A stretch of 64,000 nt of DNA from Notoacmeibacter sp. (GTDB lineage Bacteria; Pseudomonadota; Alphaproteobacteria; Rhizobiales; Rhizobiaceae): assembly GCA_019912385.1 (NCBI GenBank), contig JAIOIW010000092.1, forward strand, positions 1 to 64,000, written 5' to 3'. Numbering within the stretch: position 1 is the first letter of the stretch; every line of letters begins with the position of its first letter. The notes under the pieces are model-generated. The model did not search any database. It was not told the origin of the DNA and worked only from the letters and a program-made list of their open reading frames with translations. The position numbers and the translations under genes were made by a program. Below are positions 44,405-53,098 of this stretch, piece after piece.

Positions 44405-46024
44405 TCACCGCGTCACGATCTCGGGGCCCATCAGCGAATAGGGCAACCAGGTCGACAGCACCGGCACATAGGTGACCAGGATCAGGAAGGCGAACAGCAC
44501 CGCCACGAAGGGCAGGGCCGCCTTGACCACCTGCAAAAGGCTCATGCCGGTGATCCCGGAGGTCACGAACAGGTTGAGCCCGATCGGCGGCGTGATCATG
44601 CCGATTTCCATGTTGACCACCATGATGATGCCCAGATGCACCGGATCGACGCCGAGTTCGATGGCGATCGGGAATACCACCGGCGCCACGATCAGCAGCA
44701 GGCCAGACGGCTCCATGAACTGGCCGCCGAGCAGGAGAAGGATGTTGACGGCGATGAGGAAGGTAAACCAGTTGAAGCCGTAGTTCAGCATCAGCGAGGT
44801 GATCTGGTCGGGAATGCGCTCCGAGGTCAGCACATGGGCAAACAGCAGCGCGTTGACGATGATGAACATCAGCATCAGCGTCGTCCGTCCGGCATCAACC
44901 ATCACCTTGCGTGTCTCGTCGTGGAAGAACGCGCGGAGGAGATTGCGTCCCATCAGCGACAGGTTGCGTCCCCAGATCGGTGCGCTGGCCGCCAGGAAGC
45001 CCGGAATGTTGAACGGGCTCGATTCCTTGTCGCGCCACATCGCATAGGCGACCATGACGGCAAGTGACAGGCCGGCGCCGACGATTGCACGGCCGGCAAA
45101 GCCGATGGTCTCTGCATTCGCCGTCGCGAAGAACGACAGGATCATCCACACGAAGAAGAAAGCCAGCGCATAGACCAGCGCCTTGAAGCCAGTGCGGGCG
45201 CGGTTGGAATCGCTGTCGGCGACCCACGGCGTGTCCTTCATCGGCCCCATGTCGCGGTAGATGAACACCGCGATGAAGAAGGAATAGACCGCCGCCACCG
45301 CCGCCGCCTCGGTTGGCGTGAACACGCCGCCATAGATGCCGCCAAGAATGATGATGATGAGGAACAGGCCCCAGCCGGCTTCCTTGCCGCCCTCGGCAAT
45401 CTCGATGAAGCCCTTCCAGGGCTCGGCCGGCAGGCCCTTGACCCGCGCCATGACATAGATGGCTATCATCAGCATCAGCCCGGCGACGATGCCCGGCACG
45501 ACACCGGCCAGGAACATGCGCCCGACCGAGACATCGGTCGCCGCCGAATAGACCACCATCACGATCGATGGCGGGATCAGGATGCCGAGCGTGCCCGCAT
45601 TGGCGATGATGCCGGCGGCGAAATCCTTCGAATAACCGACCTGGCGCATGCCGGCGATGGCTATGGTGCCGATCGCAACCACGGTTGCCGGCGACGACCC
45701 GGACAGCGCGGCGAACATCATGCAGGCAAGCACGCTCGCCATGGCGAGCCCGCCGCGGAAATGGCCGACCGTCGCGATCGCGAAGCGGATGATGCGCTTG
45801 GCCACGCCACCCGTCGACATGAACGCCGATGCCAGGATGAAAAAGGGGATTGCCAGCAGCGTGTAGTTCTGTGACGCAGTGAACAGTTGCAACGCCACCG
45901 ACGACATCGAATCGGCGGAGAAGAACGCGATGATGATGATCGACGACAGGCCGAGCGAGACGGCGACCGGTACGCCAAGGAACAGCAGGCCGAGGACGAG
46001 AACGAAGAGGATCAGCGTTTCCAT
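44405..46024 (-). CDS. dctM: TRAP transporter large permease
   Basis: 539-residue DctM-type membrane protein. Family motifs include FALSGSSPATVVAIGTI-like AALSGSSPATVVAIG near residue 106, GTLGILIPPSIVMVVYSA near 143-160 and the C-terminal GMITPPIGLNLFV near 490. It is roughly 110 residues longer than the usual ~430. The extra part, about residues 260-380, contains two additional hydrophobic segments and a hydrophilic loop. It carries the transport path for the solute delivered by DctP. Last gene of dctPQM. The gap to dctQ is 10 bp. Confidence 0.93.
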   Translation of the reverse strand: METLILFVLVLGLLFLGVPVAVSLGLSSIIIIAFFSADSMSSVALQLFTASQNYTLLAIPFFILASAFMSTGGVAKRIIRFAIATVGHFRGGLAMASVLACMMFAALSGSSPATVVAIGTIAIAGMRQVGYSKDFAAGIIANAGTLGILIPPSIVMVVYSAATDVSVGRMFLAGVVPGIVAGLMLMIAIYVMARVKGLPAEPWKGFIEIAEGGKEAGWGLFLIIIILGGIYGGVFTPTEAAAVAAVYSFFIAVFIYRDMGPMKDTPWVADSDSNRARTGFKALVYALAFFFVWMILSFFATANAETIGFAGRAIVGAGLSLAVMVAYAMWRDKESSPFNIPGFLAASAPIWGRNLSLMGRNLLRAFFHDETRKVMVDAGRTTLMLMFIIVNALLFAHVLTSERIPDQITSLMLNYGFNWFTFLIAVNILLLLGGQFMEPSGLLLIVAPVVFPIAIELGVDPVHLGIIMVVNMEIGMITPPIGLNLFVTSGITGMSLLQVVKAALPFVAVLFAFLILVTYVPVLSTWLPYSLMGPEIVTR

Positions 46025-46034
46025 GATGTCGCCC

Positions 46035-46730
46035 TCAATCCTTCAGCACGTCTTTGTTTTCGGCGACGAGGTCTTCGGCCTCGTGGCCCGCGATGATCAC
46101 TTGGCGCTTGCCGGTGATGATCTGCACCATGCCTTCGAGCGAACGGAAGGCGAGCAGGGAGAGGCCGATTGGCAGCATCAGGTAGGCGATCCAGCGCTGC
46201 ACGCGGTCCTGGGTTCCAAACATTGACTGGACGAATTCCGGCCAGCGCAGGTCGTCGAGCCCGGTTCCGCGATCGAACATGAATTTCCAGTAGCCGATCG
46301 CCCCCGTCTGGCGCCAGTTGGGATTGACCTCGACGCCGAACCAGGCGAGCCAGCCGGCGTGCAGCAGCAAGAAGGCATAAAGGAAGGCGCAGAACGCGCC
46401 GAACACCGCGGCGGCCTTGAACGCCGGCCTGGGCAGCAGGCGGATGAAGGCGTCGACGCCCAGATGCATGCCCTGCTTCACGCCGTAACTCATGCCGAAC
46501 AGGATCAGCCAGGCGAACAATATGCGGGTAAATTCCAGCGCGCCGCCCCAGCCGGTGTTGAACCCGTAGCGCGCGATGACCTGGACGAAGGAGACGATGG
46601 TGATAACCGCCAGCAGGAAGGCGATGATGTTTTCCTCCATCCTGGAAATCGCGTCCGGCCATCGCCTCTCGGCGGCGAACAGAACGACGACAAGCGCGAC
46701 GAGCGCCAGACTCGGCCAAAGCAGTGCCAT
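46035..46730 (-). CDS. dctQ: TRAP transporter small permease
   Basis: 231-residue DctQ-type protein with four main hydrophobic segments (ALVALVVVLFAA; NIIAFLLAVITIVSFVQVIA; FTRILFAWLILFGMSYGVKQ; VFGAFCAFLYAFLLLHAGWL) and the family motif GMHLGVDAFIRLL after the third. A hydrophilic stretch near residues 135-165 is longer than usual. The ATG at 46730 is chosen. It forms the membrane complex with DctM. Confidence 0.9.
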   Translation of the reverse strand: MALLWPSLALVALVVVLFAAERRWPDAISRMEENIIAFLLAVITIVSFVQVIARYGFNTGWGGALEFTRILFAWLILFGMSYGVKQGMHLGVDAFIRLLPRPAFKAAAVFGAFCAFLYAFLLLHAGWLAWFGVEVNPNWRQTGAIGYWKFMFDRGTGLDDLRWPEFVQSMFGTQDRVQRWIAYLMLPIGLSLLAFRSLEGMVQIITGKRQVIIAGHEAEDLVAENKDVLKD

Positions 46731-46839
46731 CGATTGCCTCCCCCGTCTCCCTCGGTGACCGGCGCCCATGCGGGGCGCCCGGTCGATAAGCGGTTGCGCC
46801 CGAACGGCTTCGGGCGCAACCCGTCATTCGCTCATGCGT

Positions 46840-47847
46840 TTACGAACCGGACATCGCCGCAGCGGCGTCGATCAGGTCCTTGCCGATGTCGCCTTCGAAC
46901 TTGTTCCACACCGGTCTCATCGTGCTGACCCATTCGGTGCGTTGTTCCGCCGACAGCTCGCGGATCGTACCCTTCGCATCGAGGATGTTCTGGCGGCAGG
47001 TCGCTTCCTTCTTGCCGACGGCGTCGTTCGCCGCATTCGTCACGTCGTCGACGATCGCGACGAACTGGTCGCGGACATCGGCGTCCAGGCCGTTGAGCCA
47101 TTCGGTCGATGTGACCAGCAGATAGGCCAGCGCCTGGTGGTTGGTCTCGGTGATGCCGTCCTGAACCTCGAAGAATTTCTGGGTATAGATGTTGCACCAG
47201 GAGTTCTCCTGGCCATCGACAACGCCGGTCTGGAGCGCGCCGTAGACTTCCTTGAAGGCGAGCTTCTGCGCCGACCCACCCATCGCCTCGATCATGGCGA
47301 CCGCCACGTCGGAAGTCTGCACGCGGAATTTCAGGCCGTTGGCGTCGGCCGGCACCAGCAGCGGCTTCTTCGCCGAGAAGTATTTCATGCCCGACAACCA
47401 GTAGCCGAGACCGGAATAACCCTGGCTGTCTTCCATCACCTTGAGCAGTTCCTTGCCCTTGTCGGAGTTCGCGAAGGCCGAAACAGCGTTCAGGTCCTTG
47501 AAGATGAAGGGCAGGTCGAACAGCCGATACTTCAGCGTATAGGCCTCGAACTTGGAAAGCGACGGCGCGGCGAGTTGGACATCGCCCAGCAGAAGCGCTT
47601 CCATGACCTTGTCGTCATCGAACAACGTGGAGTTCGCGTAGACCTCCATGCAGGCCTTGCCGTCCATCTCCTTGTTGACGCGCTCGGCCAGCAGGGCCGC
47701 CGCATCGCCCTTCGGGTGGCCGGTCGCAGCAACCACATGGCTGAACTTGATGACCATTTCGCCGGAATCGCAACCCTCCGAGGCCATCGCCTGGCCGGCG
47801 GCAAAGGTGAGTGCGAGCGCCGAAACGGCGCCAAGAAGCTTCTTCAT
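46840..47847 (-). CDS. dctP: TRAP transporter substrate-binding protein DctP
   Basis: 335-residue periplasmic protein. The signal peptide is MKKLLGAVSALALTFAAGQA. DctP-family motifs follow: IKFSHVVAATGHPKGDAA, LLLGDVQLAAPSLSKFE, LKFRVQTSDVAVAMIEAMGG (with the substrate carboxylate-binding arginine) and QTGVVDGQENSWCNI. The family binds C4-dicarboxylates or other carboxylates. The ligand here is not determinable. A sigma-54 promoter lies upstream and the DctBD-type system is adjacent. Confidence 0.93.
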   Translation of the reverse strand: MKKLLGAVSALALTFAAGQAMASEGCDSGEMVIKFSHVVAATGHPKGDAAALLAERVNKEMDGKACMEVYANSTLFDDDKVMEALLLGDVQLAAPSLSKFEAYTLKYRLFDLPFIFKDLNAVSAFANSDKGKELLKVMEDSQGYSGLGYWLSGMKYFSAKKPLLVPADANGLKFRVQTSDVAVAMIEAMGGSAQKLAFKEVYGALQTGVVDGQENSWCNIYTQKFFEVQDGITETNHQALAYLLVTSTEWLNGLDADVRDQFVAIVDDVTNAANDAVGKKEATCRQNILDAKGTIRELSAEQRTEWVSTMRPVWNKFEGDIGKDLIDAAAAMSGS

Positions 47848-47994
47848 GATAGTCCTCCACATTGCAGGCCTCCGCCCGCATCCGGTTTGAAGTGTCAGGG
47901 AAAACAGTCCGGCCCGCAAGACCTGCTGCGGAAACCGTCAAACCTCTCCTCCCTGTCGGCAGGGCGCATGGCGCCACAGTCCACCGATTAAACA

Positions 47995-48009
47995 GCAATT
48001 GCCGTGCCA
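47995..48009 (-). promoter_or_regulatory. Sigma-54 promoter of dctPQM
   Basis: On the minus strand TGGCACGGCAATTGC matches the sigma-54 consensus TGGCACG-N4-TTGC without mismatch (-24 GG and -12 GC correctly spaced). The start would be near 47984, giving a leader of about 137 nt before dctP. The adjacent dctD gene encodes a sigma-54 activator. Confidence 0.85.
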
Positions 48010-48117
48010 ATTCGTCGCGACGATGCGATTCATTCGGAATGATATTACATTTCAATATATTATGAAGACGGCGGCGGATTTATTCCTTTATCGGCGACAG
48101 TTTGCCGTCACATTTCC

Positions 48118-48154
48118 TACCCATCCCGGGCTCCTGTCGGGTAGCAAGCTACCC
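48118..48154. promoter_or_regulatory. Candidate DctD enhancer site upstream of dctP
   Basis: GGGTAGC-AA-GCTACCC (48139-48154) is a perfect dyad, with a further CTACCC half-site at 48118-48123. The dyad centre is about 160 bp upstream of the predicted dctP start, a normal distance for an enhancer of a sigma-54 activator. It is 6 bp past the dctD stop and lacks a U tract, so a terminator is less likely. Confidence 0.5.
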
Positions 48155-48160
48155 ATCCGC

Positions 48161-49504
48161 CTACTTTTCGTCGGGCACCGAAACCCCAAGGCGCTTGATC
48201 TTGTCGTAAAGCCCTTTACGCGACAGACCGAGCGCCTCGTATGTCTCTTTCATCCGCCCGCCATGGCGTTTCAGTTCACCTTCGATGACGGTCTTCTCGT
48301 AGGCCGCGACGCGTTCGGCCAGCCCGCCGTCGGCGACCGGCGCCAAACGGCCGCCATTGCCGGAAAACCCGCGCCACAGGCCAAGGACCCACCGGTCGGC
48401 GATATTGCGCAGTTCGCGCACATTGCCCGGCCAGTCGTGGCCTGCCAGTTCCGCCTCCAGTGCAGGTGTCATGTCCGGGATCTCACGGCGATAGCGGGCC
48501 CGGGCCTCGCGCGCCAAATGGGCGAACAGCAGGGGAATGTCGTCCTTGCGCTCGCGCAGCGGCGGAATGGTCAGGGTCGCGACGCCGAGCCGGTAATAGA
48601 GGTCGGCGCGGAAACGGCCCGCCGCACTTTCCCTGGCCAGGTCGGACTTGGTCGCGGCGATGAACCGCACGTCGAGATCGATGCGCTTGTTCGAACCCAG
48701 CCGCTCGATCGTGCGATGTTCGATCGCGCGAAGCAGCTTGACCTGCAGGTCGAGCGGCATCGATTCGATCTCGTCGAGGAACACCGTCCCGCCATTTGCA
48801 TGTTCAAGCTTGCCTATGCGCTGCTTTAGCGCGCTGGTAAACGCACCAGCCTCGTGGCCGAACAGCTCGCTTTCGAAGATGTCGGCAGGGATCGCGCCGC
48901 AATTGATTGCCACGAAATGGCCCGACACCCGGCCCGAGAAATCGTGCAGCGCGCGCGCCACGACTTCCTTGCCCGATCCGGTTTCGCCGAGCACCAGCAC
49001 ATCGACGTCGGCATCGGCGATCGCGGCGGTCTCCTCGCGCAGGCGGCGGATGGCGGGATGCCGGCCGACAATGCGCGCTTCCAGGTCGCTCGTGTGCTCG
49101 AGTTCGGCGCGCAGAGCGCGGTTTTCCAGCACGAGGCGCCGTTGGTGCAGCGCGCGCGTGACCACCGAGACCAGACGCGCCGTCGCAAACGGCTTCTCGA
49201 TGAAGTCATAGGCGCCGTCGCGCATCGCCTCGACAGCGAGCGCGATGTCGCCATGACCGGTGATGAGCACAACGGGCAGAGCCGGATCGATATCGCAGAT
49301 CCTGCGCATGACGGCGAGCCCGTCGCTGCCGGGCATGCGGATATCGCTGACCACGACGCCCGCAAAGGCACGGTCAATACCCTCCAGCGCGGGGTCAGCC
49401 CGCGAAAAGGCTTTCACCACCAGGTTCTCCAGTTCCAACCCCTGCACAAGGGCGTGGCGCAGATCGTCGTCGTCATCGATCAGGACAACGGTCGGATTGC
49501 TCAT
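48161..49504 (-). CDS. dctD: Sigma-54-dependent response regulator DctD
   Basis: 447-residue NtrC-family activator. Receiver domain residues 1-120 with D54 (phosphorylation site) and K104. AAA+ domain with Walker A GETGSGKE (172-179) and Walker B TVFLDEIES. The sigma-54-contact loop reads GAFTSA (219-224) rather than GAFTGA. The Fis-type helix-turn-helix is at the C-terminus (GGRMKETYEALGLSRKGLYD). Its start overlaps the dctB stop by 4 bp. It probably activates dctPQM through the sigma-54 promoter at 47995. Confidence 0.92.
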   Translation of the reverse strand: MSNPTVVLIDDDDDLRHALVQGLELENLVVKAFSRADPALEGIDRAFAGVVVSDIRMPGSDGLAVMRRICDIDPALPVVLITGHGDIALAVEAMRDGAYDFIEKPFATARLVSVVTRALHQRRLVLENRALRAELEHTSDLEARIVGRHPAIRRLREETAAIADADVDVLVLGETGSGKEVVARALHDFSGRVSGHFVAINCGAIPADIFESELFGHEAGAFTSALKQRIGKLEHANGGTVFLDEIESMPLDLQVKLLRAIEHRTIERLGSNKRIDLDVRFIAATKSDLARESAAGRFRADLYYRLGVATLTIPPLRERKDDIPLLFAHLAREARARYRREIPDMTPALEAELAGHDWPGNVRELRNIADRWVLGLWRGFSGNGGRLAPVADGGLAERVAAYEKTVIEGELKRHGGRMKETYEALGLSRKGLYDKIKRLGVSVPDEK

Positions 49505-51303
49505 TCACCGGCCTCCTCGAGCACTGTTGCGCTATCTGCATCCGCGCTGACGAGATTGATGACGAACAGCGCGCCGCCGGCGCGCGACACGCCGACATCG
49601 ATGGTTCCACCGAAATCGCGCACGATGCTGTAGACGATCGACAGGCCGATGCCGATGCCCTCGCCCACGCCCTTGGTCGAATAGAACGGCTCGAAGAGCT
49701 GGTCGGGTCGCGCTTCGGCGATCCCTGGTCCGTTGTCCTCGACGATCAACCGCGTCGTCGTTCCGTCACGCTTGGCGCCGATGGTGATTTGGGGTTCCCG
49801 GGTGACCCTGTCCGACCCGATGCCGCTCAGCGCGTCGATCGCGTTGTTGACCAGGTTGACGACTACCTGGGTGAGCCGCACGCGCCCGGCGCGCACCGTG
49901 AGCGATCCGTCGAGATCGCCCCGGCGTATCGTGACTCCTGCCCTCTTGGCCCTTGGCCCGACCAGCATCAGCGCCTCGCCGACGACCGGCCCGAGTTGGA
50001 CGTCATAGACTGTCGTACCCGGTTTGCGGGCGAAGGCAAGCAAGGTCCGCGAAAGCTCAGACATCCTGTCGACGAGTCCGGAGATGCGCCGCAACGTGTC
50101 CTGCGCCGCCTCGGGCTGCCCGCGTTGCAACAACTGGCCGGCATTGTCGGCATAGGTGCGGATGGCAGCAAGCGGCTGGTTGTATTCGTGGCTCAGCGTC
50201 GCCGACATCTGGCCAAGGGCGGCGAGCTTGGCCGCCTGAATCAACTCGCTTTGCGTTCGCCGCAACTGAGCCTCGGCCTCCGTGCGCACTTCGACCTCGC
50301 GTTCCAGCGAAAAGTTCGATGCGGAGAGTTCGGCGGTCCGGTCGCGCACCAGCCGCTCAAGCCGCAGCGCGCTCGCCCGGTCGCGCCGCAGCCGCTGTTC
50401 CAGGGCCGCGCGGCGCTGGAACAGGAACCAGGCGACGATACCGGCCAGCGCGGCCGCAAGCACCGCGATGATGATGGCATTGCGCCGCGCCGCGTCCACC
50501 GGTGTGTGGTCGGCGAGCACATGCAATGTCCAATTGAGCAGCGGCAGGTTGCGCGAAGCCTCCACGACCCGCCCTCCACCGGGCAGATCATACACGCCAC
50601 CCGCCACATTGACCGGTGCCAGGATTGGATCGGCGCCCGATTTCAGGCGCCGCAACTGCCAGTCTTCGCGATTGCCGAGGAAGATGATGCCATCCGCGCC
50701 GGTCACGACAATCGGGTTGGTCGACAGCGACCACGTCGCCTCGATCTGGTCGAACCGCACATAAACCGCGATCACGCCCTTCGACTGGTTGTCCAGGCGC
50801 ACGGCCGATGCGAAGACATAGGCGCGCTCGTTTTCGTTGAGCGCCATCGTCTCGCGGCCGAGCCGGCCCTGGTTCGCAGCCTCGAACAGCGTCGATTCAT
50901 GAACCGAGGAATTGTCGAAGATGCCGCGCGCGGACGCGAATATCCGCCCCTCTGCATCGGCAAAGGCAACATCCTTGGCGCCCGAAAACCCGGCGATCTC
51001 GATCGCCTTGTCGCGCGCCGTCGACCGGTTGTCGCCAGCCCAGGGCCGCTCGAACACGGAAACGATGTCGGCGCGGCGCGAAAGCAGCGGCGGTAGCAGG
51101 CGGTATTTCTCCAGGATGCCAGTCAGGGTTTCCTGTTGAAGGGCCAGCGTTTCCCCGGCCGAGGCGCGAACCGCTTCGAGCGCGCGATCGCCCGCGAGTT
51201 TCTGCGAGGCGGCGGTAAGCACCAACCCGCCGAGTAGCGTGGCGGCAATGACGGCGTGGCCAAGCCGCCGGTAGCGGCGCGCTAGTTCATATCCGCTTGC
51301 CAT
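49501..51303 (-). CDS. dctB: DctB-type sensor histidine kinase
   Basis: 600-residue sensor kinase. A first membrane helix (HAVIAATLLGGLVLTAAS) is followed by a ~240-residue periplasmic double-PAS-like domain. A second helix (NAIIIAVLAAALAGIVAWFLF, about residues 275-295), a coiled-coil linker and the kinase core follow: H-box SATLSHEYNQPLAAIRTYAD, N-box VVNLVNNAID, G1 DNGPGI and G2 GIGIGLSI. The CitA/DctB-type sensor senses dicarboxylates directly. The start at 51303 overlaps the modC stop by 22 bp, so it is unusually attached to the mod genes. Confidence 0.9.
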   Translation of the reverse strand: MASGYELARRYRRLGHAVIAATLLGGLVLTAASQKLAGDRALEAVRASAGETLALQQETLTGILEKYRLLPPLLSRRADIVSVFERPWAGDNRSTARDKAIEIAGFSGAKDVAFADAEGRIFASARGIFDNSSVHESTLFEAANQGRLGRETMALNENERAYVFASAVRLDNQSKGVIAVYVRFDQIEATWSLSTNPIVVTGADGIIFLGNREDWQLRRLKSGADPILAPVNVAGGVYDLPGGGRVVEASRNLPLLNWTLHVLADHTPVDAARRNAIIIAVLAAALAGIVAWFLFQRRAALEQRLRRDRASALRLERLVRDRTAELSASNFSLEREVEVRTEAEAQLRRTQSELIQAAKLAALGQMSATLSHEYNQPLAAIRTYADNAGQLLQRGQPEAAQDTLRRISGLVDRMSELSRTLLAFARKPGTTVYDVQLGPVVGEALMLVGPRAKRAGVTIRRGDLDGSLTVRAGRVRLTQVVVNLVNNAIDALSGIGSDRVTREPQITIGAKRDGTTTRLIVEDNGPGIAEARPDQLFEPFYSTKGVGEGIGIGLSIVYSIVRDFGGTIDVGVSRAGGALFVINLVSADADSATVLEEAGE

Positions 51304-52418
51304 CGCGTGTCGGACTCCCCCTTGGCCGGCGGGTGCCGGATCAGCGCCCGGCGTTCCAGTGAAATGGCCTTCAGAAGAGCATGAACCCGATCGCCGGGCT
51401 TCAGGTCAAGTTCCGCCACCGATTTGCGGGTGATCCGCGCGCGCAGGCGCTGGTTCCCGAAGGCAAGCGCCAGTTCAGCGAAAGGTCCGTCATCGGTCAT
51501 GATCTCGATGATCGTGACGGGCAGCTTGTTGCGCACCGAGATCAAGCCCGGCACGTCGCGCGCGATCGCGATGTCGCGGGCGCGTATGCGCATCCTCACG
51601 GCGTCGCCCGGTACCAGCACCGGCGCCACGAGCTCGATTTCCGTACCCTCCGCCTCCACGAGCGCGGTCCCGAACTGCTCGTCCAGGCGCGCGACCCGCC
51701 CGTCGATAAGCGTACTCGCTTCGTGCCGCCCGAGCGCGGGACCCAGATCGAGCCGGCCGAACACCTCCGTTGCCGGTCCCGCTGCCACCACCTGACCCTG
51801 CGACAGCACGACCATCGTATCGGCGAGCCGCGCCACCTCCTCGATCTCGTGGCTCACATAGACGAGCGGAATGCGCGCCTCGTCGCGCACTGCCTCCAGA
51901 AAGGGCAGGATCTCCTGGCGCCGCGCCTGGTCGAGCGAACTGAGCGGTTCGTCCATAAGCAGGATCGCCGGATCGGACAGCAGCGCGCGGCCGATCGCCA
52001 CCCGCTGGCGCTCTCCACCGGAAAGGCTTGCCGGCATGCGGCCCATATGTTCGCCCAGTCCGAGCATGTCGACGACCGCTTCCATGCGCCGCGGCTCGGC
52101 GCGCCGTCCGGCCAGTGCGGCATAGCGCAGGTTGCGCTCGACGCTGATGTGCGGAAACAGCCGTCCGTCCTGGAACACGAAACCGGTCCGGCGCGCGGCG
52201 GTCGGAACATCGATGCCCGCCTTGCTGTCGAACAGCACCCGCCCGCCGCAGGTGATCCGTCCCGAAACCGGCCTGACCATGCCGGCGATTGCCTTGAGGA
52301 TGGTCGTCTTGCCCGCACCTGAATGACCGAACAGCGCCGTGATGCCCGGCCCCGACCGGAACGCGGCGCCGATTTCGAAACTGCCGGTCTTGAGGCGGAT
52401 ATTGACGGCGAGCGTCAT
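51282..52418 (-). CDS. modC: Molybdate ABC transporter ATPase ModC
   Basis: 378-residue ABC ATPase. Walker A GHSGAGKT near residues 31-38, signature LSGGERQRVAIGRALL near 133-148, Walker B ILLMDEPLSSLD and the H-loop SHEIEEV. A C-terminal MOP/TOBE domain (about residues 290-360, starting near LISVRNKLPVTIIEI) is typical of ModC. Overlaps modB by 4 bp and dctB by 22 bp. Powers molybdate import. Confidence 0.93.
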   Translation of the reverse strand: MTLAVNIRLKTGSFEIGAAFRSGPGITALFGHSGAGKTTILKAIAGMVRPVSGRITCGGRVLFDSKAGIDVPTAARRTGFVFQDGRLFPHISVERNLRYAALAGRRAEPRRMEAVVDMLGLGEHMGRMPASLSGGERQRVAIGRALLSDPAILLMDEPLSSLDQARRQEILPFLEAVRDEARIPLVYVSHEIEEVARLADTMVVLSQGQVVAAGPATEVFGRLDLGPALGRHEASTLIDGRVARLDEQFGTALVEAEGTEIELVAPVLVPGDAVRMRIRARDIAIARDVPGLISVRNKLPVTIIEIMTDDGPFAELALAFGNQRLRARITRKSVAELDLKPGDRVHALLKAISLERRALIRHPPAKGESDTRWQADMN

Positions 52419-53098
52419 TTGCCGTTCCTCCTGCTCAACCGGCGCTGCAGCCATTCCGACATGACGACCGCGCCGAGCGCGACGGCGATCGAAAAGACGA
52501 TCAGCCTGAGCGCGCCGGCCTCTCCGCCCGGGCTTTGCAGCAGCGAATAGACCGCAAGCGACAGGGTCTGCGTTTCGCCGGGAATATTGGAGACGAAAGT
52601 GATCGTCGCGCCGAATTCGCCCAGCGCCTTTGCAAAACCGAGCACCGCGCCCGCCAGGACGCCCGGCAATGCCAGCGGCAGGGTGATGGTAGCAAATCGG
52701 AGCATGCGCCCGGCGCCAAGCGTCTCGGCCGCCTCCAGAAGCCCGGTGTCAATCGCTTCCAGCGACAGCCGGATCGGCCGTACCAGCAGCGGAAAGGCCA
52801 TCACGCCCGCGGCAAGCGCGGCCCCGGTCCAGCGAAAGGCGAACGAGATGCCAAGCAAGTCGGCGGCCAGCCGCCCTGCCCAGCCCTGGCTGCCGAACCA
52901 GACCAGCAGCGCATAGCCTGTCACGACCGGCGGCACGACCAGCGGCAGCATCACGATCGCCTGGAGCACCGTCTTGCCGGCAAAGTCGCGCCGCGCCAGC
53001 ACCCATGCGACCAGGAAGGCAAGCGGCAGTGCAAACACGATCGCCGCGAACGCCACCTTGAGCGACAAGAGGACGATGGTGGTTTCGGCTTCCGTCAC
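52415..53098 (-). CDS. modB: Molybdate ABC transporter permease ModB
   Basis: 227-residue permease with five or six hydrophobic segments. The EAA-type loop is EAAETLGAGRMLRFATITLP near residues 135-154, followed by LGEFGATITFVSNIPGETQT, the ModB-specific motif. It overlaps both neighbours by 4 bp (ATGA), so the mod genes are translationally coupled. Forms the membrane channel of ModABC. Confidence 0.94.
   Translation of the reverse strand: MTEAETTIVLLSLKVAFAAIVFALPLAFLVAWVLARRDFAGKTVLQAIVMLPLVVPPVVTGYALLVWFGSQGWAGRLAADLLGISFAFRWTGAALAAGVMAFPLLVRPIRLSLEAIDTGLLEAAETLGAGRMLRFATITLPLALPGVLAGAVLGFAKALGEFGATITFVSNIPGETQTLSLAVYSLLQSPGGEAGALRLIVFSIAVALGAVVMSEWLQRRLSRRNGK

Noticed and set aside
48139-48154. 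Palindrome after dctD read as an intrinsic terminator
   Set aside because: No U tract follows on the minus strand, and its distance from the sigma-54 promoter fits an enhancer better. Kept as a candidate enhancer.
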